Counted from the first letter of the stretch, positions 40,883-51,275 are shown. The stretch is 64,000 bases of DNA from Nocardioides sp. (GCA_002729525.1 PBYI01000052.1:1-64000); one strand, 5' to 3'. The notes: generated by a model not told the origin, from the letters alone. Program-made: numbers and translations.

Positions 40883-42289
40883 ATGTACTTCGCCCAGCAC
40901 TACCTCGACTGCCTCTCCCAGGCCTCCTACCTCATCGGTGACGAGCGCACCGGCCGCGCCGTCGTGGTCGACCCGCGCCGCGACGTCGCCGAGTACCTCG
41001 AGGACGCCGCCGCCCACGGGCTGCAGATCGTCGGCGTCATCAACACCCACTTCCACGCCGACTTCCTCGCCGGCCACCTCGAGATGGCTCGGGAGACCGG
41101 CGCGTGGATCGGCTACGGCGACCGCGCGCAGGCCGACTACGAGATCCGTGCCCTGGCCGACGGCGAGCGCATCGACCTCGGCGACGGCGACGGCGTGGTG
41201 CTGGAGATCATGCACACCCCGGGCCACACGCCGGAGTCGATCAGCGTGCTCGTCCACGAGCACGCGGACGACGAGACGCCGTACGGCGTGCTCACCGGCG
41301 ACGCGCTCTTCATCGGCGACGTCGGCCGCCCCGACCTGCTCGCCTCGCTCGGCGCGACCGCCGACGAGCTCGGCGCCATGCTCTACGACTCGGTGCAGCA
41401 CCGGCTCATGGGGCTGGCCGACGAGGTGCGGGTCTTCCCGGCCCACGGCGCCGGCTCGGCCTGCGGCAAGAACCTCTCGACCGAGAAGCAGTCGACGATC
41501 GGCGAGCAGCGACGCTTCAACTACGCCTGCCAGCCGATGTCGCAGGAGCGCTTCGTCGACATCGTCACCGCCGGCCAGCCCTCGGCGCCGGAGTACTTCG
41601 TCTACGACGCGGTGCTCAACCGCCAGGTGCACCAGCCGTGGACCGGGGCCGCCGTGTCCGCGCTGGACCCGGCCGTCGCGGTCGAGGCCCTCGCCAACGG
41701 GGCCGTGCTGCTCGACGTGCGCGACCAGCAGGAGTTCTCTGCCGGACACCTGCGCGGGTCGCTGAGCGTGTCGCTCGACGGCCGCTTCGCAGAGACGGCC
41801 GGGATGGTGCTCTCCCCCTCCGACGAGGTCGTCGTGGTCGCCTCGGACGGCCAGGAGGAGGAGGCCGTCACCCGCCTCGGCCGGATCGGCTTCGACGGCG
41901 TCATCGGCTACCTGCCCGACGTCGAGGACGTGCTCACCGACTTCTGCGAGCCGGCGGGCGTCGGTCACGCGAGTCGGCTCACCCCGGCACAGCTCGCCGA
42001 TGCCGCGGGCCCCGAGGGCACCGGCGTGACGCTGGTCGACGTGCGCAACGCCGGCGAGGTCGACGCCACCGGCACGATCACCGGCGCGCTGCGCGTCCCG
42101 CTGGCCGAGCTGCGCCGCCGAGTCGACGAGGTGCCGCGCGGCCGGCCGGTGGTGCTGTTCTGCGCCGGGGGCTGGCGCTCGTCCGTCGCGGCGTCGTACC
42201 TGCGGGCCCAGGGGTACGCCGACGTCAGCGACCTGCTCGGCGGCTTCAACGCCTGGGAGCTCGCGCAGGGCGGTGCCGTCACCGCCTGA
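40883..42289 (+). CDS. Persulfide dioxygenase-like MBL-fold protein with two rhodanese domains
   Basis: The 468-residue protein has an MBL-fold hydrolase/dioxygenase domain (metal motif THFHADFLAGH: His56, His58, Asp60, His65; then HTPGHTPESISV and GDALFIGDVGRPDLL) of the ETHE1/CstB type. Two rhodanese domains follow. The first (about 275-340) has lost its cysteine (VVVVASDGQEEEA); the second has it at 427 (LFCAGGWRSSVAAS). It would oxidise a low-molecular-weight persulfide to sulfite and move sulfur through the active rhodanese, detoxifying sulfide in the cytoplasm. The CsoR/CstR-type palindromes upstream suggest induction by persulfides. The start is ATG 40883. Confidence 0.9.
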   Translation: MYFAQHYLDCLSQASYLIGDERTGRAVVVDPRRDVAEYLEDAAAHGLQIVGVINTHFHADFLAGHLEMARETGAWIGYGDRAQADYEIRALADGERIDLGDGDGVVLEIMHTPGHTPESISVLVHEHADDETPYGVLTGDALFIGDVGRPDLLASLGATADELGAMLYDSVQHRLMGLADEVRVFPAHGAGSACGKNLSTEKQSTIGEQRRFNYACQPMSQERFVDIVTAGQPSAPEYFVYDAVLNRQVHQPWTGAAVSALDPAVAVEALANGAVLLDVRDQQEFSAGHLRGSLSVSLDGRFAETAGMVLSPSDEVVVVASDGQEEEAVTRLGRIGFDGVIGYLPDVEDVLTDFCEPAGVGHASRLTPAQLADAAGPEGTGVTLVDVRNAGEVDATGTITGALRVPLAELRRRVDEVPRGRPVVLFCAGGWRSSVAASYLRAQGYADVSDLLGGFNAWELAQGGAVTA

Positions 42290-42319
42290 GCAGCCCCACC
42301 ACGAGCAACCCCGACCGGG

Positions 42320-43468
42320 TCACCCGTCCGCCCGCGGTGCCGCCGTGTCGTCCCGGCCCGCGGGCGGACCCGGGTCCGGGGCACGATCCGGTGCCGGGTC
42401 CGGGAGTCCGCCCACCGGGCTGTCGGCCCCGCGCACGTCGGTGCCCCAGGTGTCGGGGTCCAGCACGATCTCGTGCGTGTGCCCGTCGCGGCCGTCGAAG
42501 CGCACGCTGACGGTCTCGAAGCCCTTGTGCCGCTGGGCCTGGGCGTACATCGCGTAGGCCCGCCGGTCGGCCTCCGTGAGGTCGACGGAGTCGGTGAACG
42601 GCGTCAGCAGCGCGCGCGGCCAGAGTCGCCGCGCGAGCACGACGTTGACCTCCACGCCCATCACCGCCATCACGGCGGCGATGTAGATGATGCCGATGAG
42701 GCCGAGGACGAAGCCGAAGGTCTGGTTGAGCGCACCGGCGCCGGCGATGACGTTCTGGGCGTAGATCGTGCCGAGGTACTGCAGGGCCTGCCAGAGCAGC
42801 GCGATGGTGAACGCGCCCGGCGCCGCCCGGCTCATCGAGTGCGCCCGGGCCGCGGCGAATCGCAGCAGGAAGGTCAGCACCAGGCCGATCACGACCACCG
42901 TGGCCACGCGGATCAGCCAGCGGAACGTCGAGTTGAGCTCGCCGCCGAGGACGCCGGCGAACACCTCGGTGCTGCCGCCGAGGGCCGAGGCCACCGAGAG
43001 CGCGATGACGGAGACGCCCGCGAACAGCAGCAGGAACAGGCTCTTCGCCCGGGCCAGGAACGGGTTGGTGCGGCTGTTGCGCGGGATCGACCAGGCGGTC
43101 GCGACGAGGTTCTGGATCGACTGACCGAGGCCGGTGGCGCCGTAGAGCGCGGCGAGGGCACCCGCAATGACCGCGCCCGTGGAGCCCTGCAGCCCGTCGG
43201 GCCGGCCGAGCTCCTGGCCGACGATGGGGAACTGGCCGAGCGCGGAGTTGAGCACCGCCACCTGGAGGCCGGCGTCGCCCTGGAGCACGAAGCCGAGGAT
43301 CGAGGAGGCGAGCAGCAGCAGCGGGAAGATCGCGACGAACGCGTAGTAGGTCATCGCCGCCGCGAGCACGTTGCCCTGGTCGTCGAAGAACTTGTAGACG
43401 ACCGCGAGCGGGAAGCCCAGCAGCGAGTGACGCCGCTGGGTGCGGTCCACCCCGCCGACGACGCCCAT
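42320..43468 (-). CDS. YihY/BrkB family membrane protein
   Basis: The 382-residue protein has six membrane helices and the BrkB family features: KFFDDQGNVLAAAMTYYAFVAIFPLLLL near the N-terminus, GLGQSIQNLVATAWSIPRNSR in the middle and IIYIAAVMAVMGVEVNVVLARRLWPR near the end of the last helix. A Pro/Asp-rich tail follows. The family was once called ribonuclease BN by mistake and has no proven activity; transport or envelope roles are suggested. It starts at ATG 43468. It converges on the persulfide dioxygenase gene with 30 bases between. Confidence 0.88.
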   Translation of the reverse strand: MGVVGGVDRTQRRHSLLGFPLAVVYKFFDDQGNVLAAAMTYYAFVAIFPLLLLASSILGFVLQGDAGLQVAVLNSALGQFPIVGQELGRPDGLQGSTGAVIAGALAALYGATGLGQSIQNLVATAWSIPRNSRTNPFLARAKSLFLLLFAGVSVIALSVASALGGSTEVFAGVLGGELNSTFRWLIRVATVVVIGLVLTFLLRFAAARAHSMSRAAPGAFTIALLWQALQYLGTIYAQNVIAGAGALNQTFGFVLGLIGIIYIAAVMAVMGVEVNVVLARRLWPRALLTPFTDSVDLTEADRRAYAMYAQAQRHKGFETVSVRFDGRDGHTHEIVLDPDTWGTDVRGADSPVGGLPDPAPDRAPDPGPPAGRDDTAAPRADG

Positions 43469-43503
43469 GCGCGCGAGGCTATCCGCCCTGGTCGCCGGGC
43501 GGG

Positions 43504-44382
43504 TCACACCAGGTGGCGCTGACCCTCGTCGTCGATGGAGAAGAGGCGTACGCCGTCGTGCCCCGGCAGGTCGCGGCCGAGCGCGACCCGGCCCTTGGCG
43601 CGGGAGTGCACCACGACGTCCAGGACGACCTCGACGGCCTGCGCCGGGGTGAGGTGCTCGTGCACCGCGCGGACGTCGGCGGTGCGCAGGTCGGCCGGCA
43701 TGAACACCGCGCCGTCGGCCAGCGCGAGCGCGGCCTGCTGGGTCGGGGTCAGCCCTGCCCCGCGGTAGTGGTCGGCGGCCTGGAAGGTCGCCGCGTCCGC
43801 CCCCGCCTCGACGGCGGGCAGGTAGCGCAGGGCGAGCTCGTCGCGTGCCCCGACGGCCCGGGCGACCCGCAGCCGGACCAGCTCGCTGGTGACCTCGTCG
43901 AGACCGTCGAGCAGGCGCACCTCGCGTTCGAGCTCGGCGAGCAGCAGCGGGCTGTGACCCGACCGCCGCAGCTCGGGGTCGAACCACTCGTCGTCGCCGA
44001 ACAGAGTGTCGAGCACGACCCTGGCCCGGGGCACGACGTCGGCGACGTGCAGCGCCTCGGTGGCCTGCTCGACGCGGCGACCGAAGGCGCTCAGCCAGCC
44101 GTCGCGCATCCGCACGTCGAGCACGGTGACGTCGACGGCGTACTGCTCGGCGAAGGCCAGCACCGGCAGCGGCGGTTGCTCCGAGAGCCGCCGCGGACCC
44201 GTCGGCGGACGCACCAGCGGCGGCAGCCCGAGCGCCTCCGCCGCGGCCGTGCGGATCGCGGCCAGCTCGACGACGTCGAGGACCTCGGGCCACTGGCCCA
44301 CCAGGGCGTGCAGTGCCGACGCCGCCGTCGGGGCGTGGGTCTGCAGGGCGGGCGCGCCGCCGAGAGCCCACGGGTCGGTCAT
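43504..44382 (-). CDS. Hypothetical protein, AhpD/carboxymuconolactone-decarboxylase-like fold without the CxxC
   Basis: This 292-residue cytoplasmic protein is mainly helical. The C-terminal half (ELVRLRVARAVGARDELALRYL, then LTPTQQAALALADGAVFMPADL, then LTPAQAVEVVLDVVVHSRAKGRVALGRDL) follows the helix pattern of the AhpD/CMD family. The redox CxxC motif that such proteins place after the ARAVG helix is absent. The function is unknown, and the family call is tentative. It starts at ATG 44382 and is divergent from a VOC protein gene with about 63 bases between. Confidence 0.65.
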   Translation of the reverse strand: MTDPWALGGAPALQTHAPTAASALHALVGQWPEVLDVVELAAIRTAAAEALGLPPLVRPPTGPRRLSEQPPLPVLAFAEQYAVDVTVLDVRMRDGWLSAFGRRVEQATEALHVADVVPRARVVLDTLFGDDEWFDPELRRSGHSPLLLAELEREVRLLDGLDEVTSELVRLRVARAVGARDELALRYLPAVEAGADAATFQAADHYRGAGLTPTQQAALALADGAVFMPADLRTADVRAVHEHLTPAQAVEVVLDVVVHSRAKGRVALGRDLPGHDGVRLFSIDDEGQRHLV

Positions 44383-44445
44383 GGCCGAAGGCTACGCACC
44401 GTGAGGTCGCGACGTACGCGCACCGCGCGGACTACGGTCGGTGGT

Positions 44446-44835
44446 GTGGACCTGCGTGCTCCCATGGTGACCCTCCTCGTCGACGAGGTCGGTCCGAGCC
44501 TGGCCTTCTACCGCGACGTCCTCGGGTTCGCCGAGGCCTACCGGACCAGCCTCGTCGACCCCGTGCACGTCGAGCTCGAGCTGGCCGGCGTACGGCTCGC
44601 GCTCTCGGCCCGGGCGGCCGGCGAGGCCGACCACGGACTGGCGCTGCCACCCGGCCCACCGCAGGCCGTCGTGGTGCTGTGGTGCCACGACGCCGGCGAG
44701 GCGTACGACGAGCTCGTGGAGGCCGGCGCCCCGTCGGTCAGCCCGCCGCACGACGCCGGGCCCAACCGGGTCGCGTTCGTCAGCGACCCGGCCGGGCACC
44801 TGCTGCAGCTGGTGTCACGGATCGACGCCGCCTGA
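44446..44835 (+). CDS. VOC (glyoxalase/bleomycin-resistance fold) family protein
   Basis: This 129-residue single-domain protein has two beta-alpha-beta-beta-beta modules: VTLLVDEVGPSLAFYRDVLGF with VHVELELAGVRLALSA, and AVVVLWCHDAGEAYDELVEAG with VAFVSDPAGHLLQLVS. The likely metal or ligand residues are Glu in ELEL and His in GHLLQL. VOC proteins range from glyoxalase and dioxygenases to antibiotic-binding proteins, so the substrate is open. It starts at GTG 44446. It converges on the acyl-CoA dehydrogenase gene with 15 bases between. Confidence 0.85.
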   Translation: MDLRAPMVTLLVDEVGPSLAFYRDVLGFAEAYRTSLVDPVHVELELAGVRLALSARAAGEADHGLALPPGPPQAVVVLWCHDAGEAYDELVEAGAPSVSPPHDAGPNRVAFVSDPAGHLLQLVSRIDAA

Positions 44836-44850
44836 CGCCTCAGCAGCGGC

Positions 44851-46011
44851 TCAGTACGACTTCGGCAGCCCCAGGGAGTGCATCGAGACGAAGTTGAGGA
44901 TCATCTCGCGACTCACCGGCGCGATCCGGCCGACGCGGGTGGCGACGAGCAGGCCGGCGACGCCGTACTCCTGCGACGCCCCGAACCCGCCGTGCGTCTG
45001 CACCGCGCGGTCGGCGGCGTCGCAGGCGGCCTCGGCGGAGGCATACTTGGCCATGTTGGCGGCCTCACCGGCGGCGAGCTCGTCGCCGGCGTCGTACAGC
45101 GCGGCGGCCTTCTGGGTCACCAGCCGGGCCATCTCGATCTCGATGTGGCTCTGCGCGAGCGGGTGCGCGATGGCCTGGTGGCCGCCGATGGGGCCGTTGA
45201 AGACCTCGCGCTCCTTGGCGTAGGCGACGGCCCGGTCGAGGGCGTAGCGGGCGAGGCCGGTGTTGAACGACGCGGCCATGATCCGCTCGGGGTTGAGCCC
45301 GGCGAAGAGCTGCGCGAGGCCGCCGTTCTCGTCGCCCACGAGCGCGTCGGCAGGCAGCCGCACGTCGTCGATGTAGACCTGGAACTGGTGCTCGGGGCTG
45401 ACGATCTCCATCGGGATCGACTGGTACTCGAACCCGGGCGCGTCGGTCGGGACGACCATCAGCACCGGCTTCACCTTGCCCGTCCTCTGGTCCTCCGTGC
45501 GGGCCACGACGAGCACGTTCTTCGCCTCGTCGACGCCGGAGATCCAGATCTTGCGACCGTTGAGGACCCACTCGTCGCCGTCCTTGCGGGCGGTGGTGGT
45601 GATGTTGTGCGTGTTGGTGCCGGCGTCGGGCTCGGTGATCGCGAACGCCATCGTGCCGGTGCCGTCGCAGATGCCGGGCAACCACTTCTGCTTCTGCGCC
45701 TCGGTGCCGTAGCGGCCGATGACGGTGCCGCAGATCGCGGGGCTGACGACCATGAGCAGCAGGGGGCAGCCCTGGGCGGCGAGCTCCTCGCAGACGGCGG
45801 CGATGTCGCCGATGCCGCCGCCCCCGCCGCCGTACTCCTCGGCGACGTTGATGCCGAGGTAGCCGGCCCGGCCGATCTCCAGCCACAGCTCGGTGGTCTT
45901 CTCGCCGCTGCGGGCCTTGGAGGTGAAGTAGTCACGACCGTACTTCGAGGCCAGCTTGGCGACCTGCTTGCGGAGCTCGAGGCGCTCCTCGGACTCGGTG
46001 AACATGCTCAC
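44851..46011 (-). CDS. Acyl-CoA dehydrogenase, in carboxylase operon
   Basis: This 386-residue flavoprotein has the acyl-CoA dehydrogenase signatures MAFAITEPDAGTNTHNITTTARKDGDEW, KIWISGVDEAKNVLVVA, and QTHGGFGASQEYGVAGL. It would form a 2,3-enoyl-CoA from a short or branched acyl-CoA and pass electrons to ETF. The start is GTG 46011 and overlaps the stop of the carboxylase alpha subunit (GTGA), so both belong to one operon with the beta subunit upstream. The grouping resembles the leucine/isovalerate (liu) or citronellol (atu) sets, in which dehydrogenation precedes carboxylation. Confidence 0.9.
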   Translation of the reverse strand: MSMFTESEERLELRKQVAKLASKYGRDYFTSKARSGEKTTELWLEIGRAGYLGINVAEEYGGGGGGIGDIAAVCEELAAQGCPLLLMVVSPAICGTVIGRYGTEAQKQKWLPGICDGTGTMAFAITEPDAGTNTHNITTTARKDGDEWVLNGRKIWISGVDEAKNVLVVARTEDQRTGKVKPVLMVVPTDAPGFEYQSIPMEIVSPEHQFQVYIDDVRLPADALVGDENGGLAQLFAGLNPERIMAASFNTGLARYALDRAVAYAKEREVFNGPIGGHQAIAHPLAQSHIEIEMARLVTQKAAALYDAGDELAAGEAANMAKYASAEAACDAADRAVQTHGGFGASQEYGVAGLLVATRVGRIAPVSREMILNFVSMHSLGLPKSY

Positions 46012-47927
46012 TGCTCGGCTCCTTCGACGACGGCCAGGACTTCACCGGCAGCGACCTGCTGACCGGGTGTGACGTTGAGGTGCGTGACCGTCCCGTCGGC
46101 GGGCGCGGCCACGGTGTGCTGCATCTTCATCGCCTCCAGCACCAGCACGGGCGCACCGGCGGTGACCTGCTGGCCCTCCTCGGCGAGCACCTTCACCACG
46201 CTGCCGGGCATCGGCGCCAGGAGGCTGCCGGGGCGCACGGCGTCGGCGGGGTCGACGAACCGGGGCACCCGCACGAGGCGGCGGTGGCCGGTGGGGGCGT
46301 CGACGTCGACGGTCTCGGCGCCCGGCAGTCCGGTGACCCGGACGTCGTACGTCGTCCGCACGCCGTCGCGCTCGAGGGTCACGGCGGTGGTGCTCGCCGC
46401 GACCACGGAGCCGGCGCCCTCGGGGAGCGTGTAGCCGTCGCGGGCGCCGTACCACTCGACCGGCTCGACGCCGTCGAACTCGGTGGTCTGCGGCTGGCTG
46501 ACGACGTTGCGCCAGGCGACGGGCACGCGCTGCTGCACGGCGCGGGCGGCGCGGTGGGTCTCGGCGACCGCCAGGGCGGCGGCGACCGGGACGCCGGGGT
46601 CGTCGGCGGGCGCGGCCCCGCCGCTCAGCGTCCACTCGCCGAGGAAGGCGGTCGAGACGTCGCCTGAGAGGAACGCCTCCTCGCGCAGCACCGCGACGAG
46701 CTGGTCGCGATTGGTGACCAGGCCGTGGATGCGGGCGCGCTCGAGCGCGCCGGCGAGCGCGCGGGCGGCCTGGCGGCGGGTGGGCGCGTAGGCGATGACC
46801 TTGGCGAGCATCGCGTCGTAGTGCGTGCTGACGGTCGATCCGGAGGCGAATCCGGCGTCGACGCGCAGGCCGGGAGACTCGGGGATCTCGAACGTGGTGA
46901 GGGTCCCGGACTGGGGCTGGTAGTCGGCGGCGGGGTCCTCGGCGTACAGGCGGACCTCGACGGCGTGGCCGGTCGGGGTCGGCTGCTCGTCGGGCAGCGG
47001 GTCGCCCTCGGCGACGGCGAGCTGGAGCGCGACCAGGTCGACGCCGTGGACGAGCTCGGTGACGGGGTGCTCGACCTGGAGACGGGTGTTCATCTCCAGG
47101 AAGAAGAACCGGTCGGTGTCGGCGTCGTAGAGGAACTCCACGGTCCCGGCGCCGCGGTAGTCGATGGCGGCGGCCGCGGCGCGGGCGGCGTCGTGCAGCG
47201 CGGTGCGGGTGGCCTCCGGCAGGCGCGGGGCGGGCGCCTCCTCGACGACCTTCTGGTGACGGCGCTGCAGCGAGCAGTCGCGCTCGCCGAGCACCAGCAC
47301 CCCGCCGCGGCCGTCGCCGACGACCTGGACCTCGACGTGCCGACCGCGCTCGACGTACGGCTCGACGAAGACGGTGCCGTCGCCGAACGCCGACGCGGCC
47401 TCCGCCTCGGCCGCCTGGATCTCGGCGGGCAGGTCGGCGAGCTCGCGGACGATCCGCATGCCGCGTCCGCCACCGCCGGCGCTGGCCTTCACCAGCAGCG
47501 GCAGGTCGGCGGCCGTCGGCTCGTCGGGCGCCTCGAGCGTGGGGACGCCGGCGTCCTTCATCAGCGCCTTGGCGCCGATCTTGGAGCCCATCGCGTCGAT
47601 GGACTCCGGCGCCGGGCCGATCCAGGTGAGGCCGGCGGCCTCGACGGCGCGGGCGAAGTCGGCGTTCTCGGAGAGGAAGCCGTAGCCGGGGTGGACGGCG
47701 TCGGCCCCGGCGGCGCGGGCCGCCTCGATCAGCAGGTCGGTGCGCAGGTAGGTGTCGGTCGGGCTGTCGCCGGGGAGCCGGACGGCGCGGTCGGCCTCGG
47801 CGACGTACGGCAGGGCGGCGTCGGCGTCGGAGTGCACGGCGACGGTGCCGATGCCGAGGTCGCGGCAGGTGCGGAAGACCCGGCTGGCGATCTCGGCGCG
47901 GTTGGCGACCAGGACTCGGGTGATCAT
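46008..47927 (-). CDS. Acyl-CoA carboxylase alpha subunit (biotin carboxylase + BCCP)
   Basis: The 639-residue protein has a biotin carboxylase domain (residues 1-450: VLVANRAEIASRVFRTC, LVKASAGGGGRGMRIV ATP loop, RDCSLQRRHQKVVEEAPAP, FLEMNTRLQVEHPVTE) and a C-terminal biotin carrier domain whose biotin lysine is near residue 597 (VLEAMKMQHT). The middle part is a BT-like linker. It charges biotin with bicarbonate for the beta subunit encoded upstream. The alpha-subunit form with its own BCCP fits methylcrotonyl-, geranyl- or propionyl-CoA carboxylases. The ATG at 47927 has AGGAG upstream. Confidence 0.92.
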   Translation of the reverse strand: MITRVLVANRAEIASRVFRTCRDLGIGTVAVHSDADAALPYVAEADRAVRLPGDSPTDTYLRTDLLIEAARAAGADAVHPGYGFLSENADFARAVEAAGLTWIGPAPESIDAMGSKIGAKALMKDAGVPTLEAPDEPTAADLPLLVKASAGGGGRGMRIVRELADLPAEIQAAEAEAASAFGDGTVFVEPYVERGRHVEVQVVGDGRGGVLVLGERDCSLQRRHQKVVEEAPAPRLPEATRTALHDAARAAAAAIDYRGAGTVEFLYDADTDRFFFLEMNTRLQVEHPVTELVHGVDLVALQLAVAEGDPLPDEQPTPTGHAVEVRLYAEDPAADYQPQSGTLTTFEIPESPGLRVDAGFASGSTVSTHYDAMLAKVIAYAPTRRQAARALAGALERARIHGLVTNRDQLVAVLREEAFLSGDVSTAFLGEWTLSGGAAPADDPGVPVAAALAVAETHRAARAVQQRVPVAWRNVVSQPQTTEFDGVEPVEWYGARDGYTLPEGAGSVVAASTTAVTLERDGVRTTYDVRVTGLPGAETVDVDAPTGHRRLVRVPRFVDPADAVRPGSLLAPMPGSVVKVLAEEGQQVTAGAPVLVLEAMKMQHTVAAPADGTVTHLNVTPGQQVAAGEVLAVVEGAEQ

Positions 47928-47976
47928 GCGGCGGTCTCCTGGGACGGGTCGGTCGGGCACGGGCGGCTCACGGCGA

Positions 47977-49560
<1,584 letters not shown>

Positions 49561-49581
49561 GTCCGCATCGTGCTGGCTCGA

Positions 49582-49607
49582 CAACAAACAGTCAAGCCTG
49601 CTTGTTG
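49582..49607. promoter_or_regulatory. TetR-type operator upstream of the carboxylase operon
   Basis: CAACAAACAG (49582-49591) and CTGCTTGTTG (49598-49607) form an inverted repeat, nine of ten matched. The core ACAAACAGTCAAGCCTG (49584-49600) recurs without change at 55781-55797 in front of the TetR gene, so the same regulator probably binds both. Confidence 0.75.
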
Positions 49608-49628
49608 TTGGCGTGGGGCTCTGCCCGA

Positions 49629-49718
49629 TGTAACACGCCGTTCAGCCATCTACCGCACGCATGGACCGTCTTCTGCGCTGATCGATCAGTGCGGAAGACG
49701 TCTGGACAGCGTGTTACA
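49629..49718. repeat. 90-bp hairpin element, copy A
   Basis: The ends TGTAACACGC and GCGTGTTACA are perfect 10-base inverted repeats. Inside, CGTCTTCTGCGCTGATC pairs with GATCAGTGCGGAAGACG through Watson-Crick and GU pairs. The reverse complement of the element at 59552-59641 aligns without gaps at 77 of 90 positions. It lies between two divergent genes (accD-type and channel gene). Confidence 0.85.
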
Positions 49719-49775
49719 GCGGTTGGGGCGGGCCGCGAGAATCACCCCGACGCCCTACGAGCCAGGAGCCCGCCC

Positions 49776-50729
49776 GTGACCGCCGCCGCCGCGACGACCA
49801 CCCCCGCCCCGCCGAGTCCCGCCTCGCACCGCCCCTCGCCGCGCGAGCGGGTACGCCGACTCGTCGACGACCGGCGCTTCGAGCACGCGATCATCGCGGT
49901 GATCGTCGCCAACTCGATCTCGCTCGGACTGGAGACGACCAGCTGGGCCGACGGGCGGCTCGGGGAGGCCCTCGGCGCGCTCGACCGGGTGTTCATCGCG
50001 GTGTTCGTGGTCGAGCTGCTGCTCAAGATCGTCGCCCGTGGCACCCGCTTCCCGCGCGACCCGTGGAACCTCTTCGACCTCGTCGTAGTCGGCATCGCGC
50101 TGCTGCCGGCGACCGGCCCGCTGTCGGTGCTCCGTGCGCTGCGCGTGCTCCGGGTGCTGCGTCTGGTCTCCAGCCTGCCGTCGCTGCGCCGCATCGTCGC
50201 CGCGCTGGCGCACTCGCTGCCGGGCATCGGCTCGATCGCGGCGCTGCTGTCGCTGGTGTTCTACGTCGCCGCGGTGATGGCGACGTCGCTGTTCTCGGCG
50301 ACCTTCCCGGAGTGGTTCGGCTCGGTCGGCGACTCGCTCTACACGCTCTTCCAGGTGATGACCCTGGAGTCGTGGTCGATGGGCATCGTGCGCCCCGTGA
50401 TGGAGGTGCACCCGTGGGCGTGGATGTTCTTCGTGCCGTTCATCTTGGTCGCCAGCTTCACCGTGCTGAACCTCTTCATCGCCGTGATCGTCGACTCGAT
50501 GGCCACGCTGCACGACCAGATGGAGAAGGCCGAGGAGGCGGAGGAGAAGGCCGGCCACGCGACGCTCGCCGCCTCCCCCGCGGCTACGCCCGCGGACATC
50601 GACCTGGTCGAGCTGCGGCGTACGTGCGAGCAGATGATCAGCCAGGCGCAGGGCGTGCTGGCCGTGCTCGACGCGCGCGAGCGGGCGTCGTACGACGACG
50701 GGGTCGGTGACGCCGGCGGGCGCGACTAG
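49776..50729 (+). CDS. Bacterial voltage-gated sodium channel homologue (NaChBac-type)
   Basis: This 317-residue protein has six membrane helices. S1 is FEHAIIAVIVANSISLGLE; S4 (LSVLRALRVLRVLRLVSSL) has arginines every third residue, the voltage sensor. The pore has the filter FQVMTLESWSMGIV (TLESW near residues 196-200), the hallmark of NaChBac sodium channels. S6 is FVPFILVASFTVLNLFIAVIV. The cytoplasmic C-terminus (MATLHDQMEKAEEAEEKA) is a coiled-coil neck, as in the tetrameric family. The GTG at 49776 has AGGAG nine bases upstream. Its stop overlaps the stop of the converging SRPBCC gene (CTAG). Confidence 0.9.
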   Translation: MTAAAATTTPAPPSPASHRPSPRERVRRLVDDRRFEHAIIAVIVANSISLGLETTSWADGRLGEALGALDRVFIAVFVVELLLKIVARGTRFPRDPWNLFDLVVVGIALLPATGPLSVLRALRVLRVLRLVSSLPSLRRIVAALAHSLPGIGSIAALLSLVFYVAAVMATSLFSATFPEWFGSVGDSLYTLFQVMTLESWSMGIVRPVMEVHPWAWMFFVPFILVASFTVLNLFIAVIVDSMATLHDQMEKAEEAEEKAGHATLAASPAATPADIDLVELRRTCEQMISQAQGVLAVLDARERASYDDGVGDAGGRD

Positions 50730-51199
50730 CCCTCCAGGACCGCCTGCATCCGCTCCAACGTCGTCCGCATCCCGCTGGTGTTGGTCTTGGCACGCACGCG
50801 TCCGAGCAGCAGCCAGTAGACGCGCAGGACCGGGGTGTTCTCGAGACGAAAGTACTCCGTGATGCGCGTGCGGGTGCCACCGTCGAGCGGCTCGAGCCGG
50901 TAGCCCCAGTTGTTGACCCGGCCGCCCGCCATCACCGTGAACTCGAAGAGCCGCTCGGTCTCGCAGGCGGTCACCTTGCAGGGCGCCCAGTAGACGGGGC
51001 CGACGCCGTTGCGCTTCACGTGGCCGCGGAACGTCGCGCCCTTCTCGGGGCCGGTCGAGCCGCGGGTCCACTCAGCCTCGAAGGTCTCCGGGCTGAACTC
51101 GCCGATCCGGGTCACGTCGGAGACGAGGTCCCAGCAGGCGGCGGGGGTGGCGTCGACGTCGAGCGACACCTCGGCGGTCATCGGGCTGAGCAGGGGCAC
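50726..51199 (-). CDS. SRPBCC (START-like) family protein
   Basis: This 157-residue protein has the polyketide-cyclase/dehydrase-type START-like fold: it opens with AEVSLDVDATPAACWDLVSDVTRIGEFSPE, goes on through strands with GATFRGHVKRNG, and ends in a long helix (SGMRTTLERMQAVLEG). Such proteins bind lipids or hydrophobic compounds in a deep pocket. The GTG at 51199 is used; ATG 51181 is a possible alternative. It lies 77 bases downstream of the acyl-CoA dehydrogenase gene, so it may be the last gene of the atuA operon. Its stop overlaps that of the channel gene. Confidence 0.85.
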   Translation of the reverse strand: MPLLSPMTAEVSLDVDATPAACWDLVSDVTRIGEFSPETFEAEWTRGSTGPEKGATFRGHVKRNGVGPVYWAPCKVTACETERLFEFTVMAGGRVNNWGYRLEPLDGGTRTRITEYFRLENTPVLRVYWLLLGRVRAKTNTSGMRTTLERMQAVLEG

Positions 51200-51275
51200 G
51201 TGAGTCCTTCGGAGTCGGGGCGGCGCAGGATGGGCAGGGTCGGCGGGACCGGACGGGGTCGGGCGGGGGCCGGGG

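Noticed and set aside
49561..49587. TTG start of the carboxylase beta subunit at 49587
   Set aside because: It falls inside the predicted TetR operator and adds residues not typical of the family N-terminus; GTG at 49560 is preferred.
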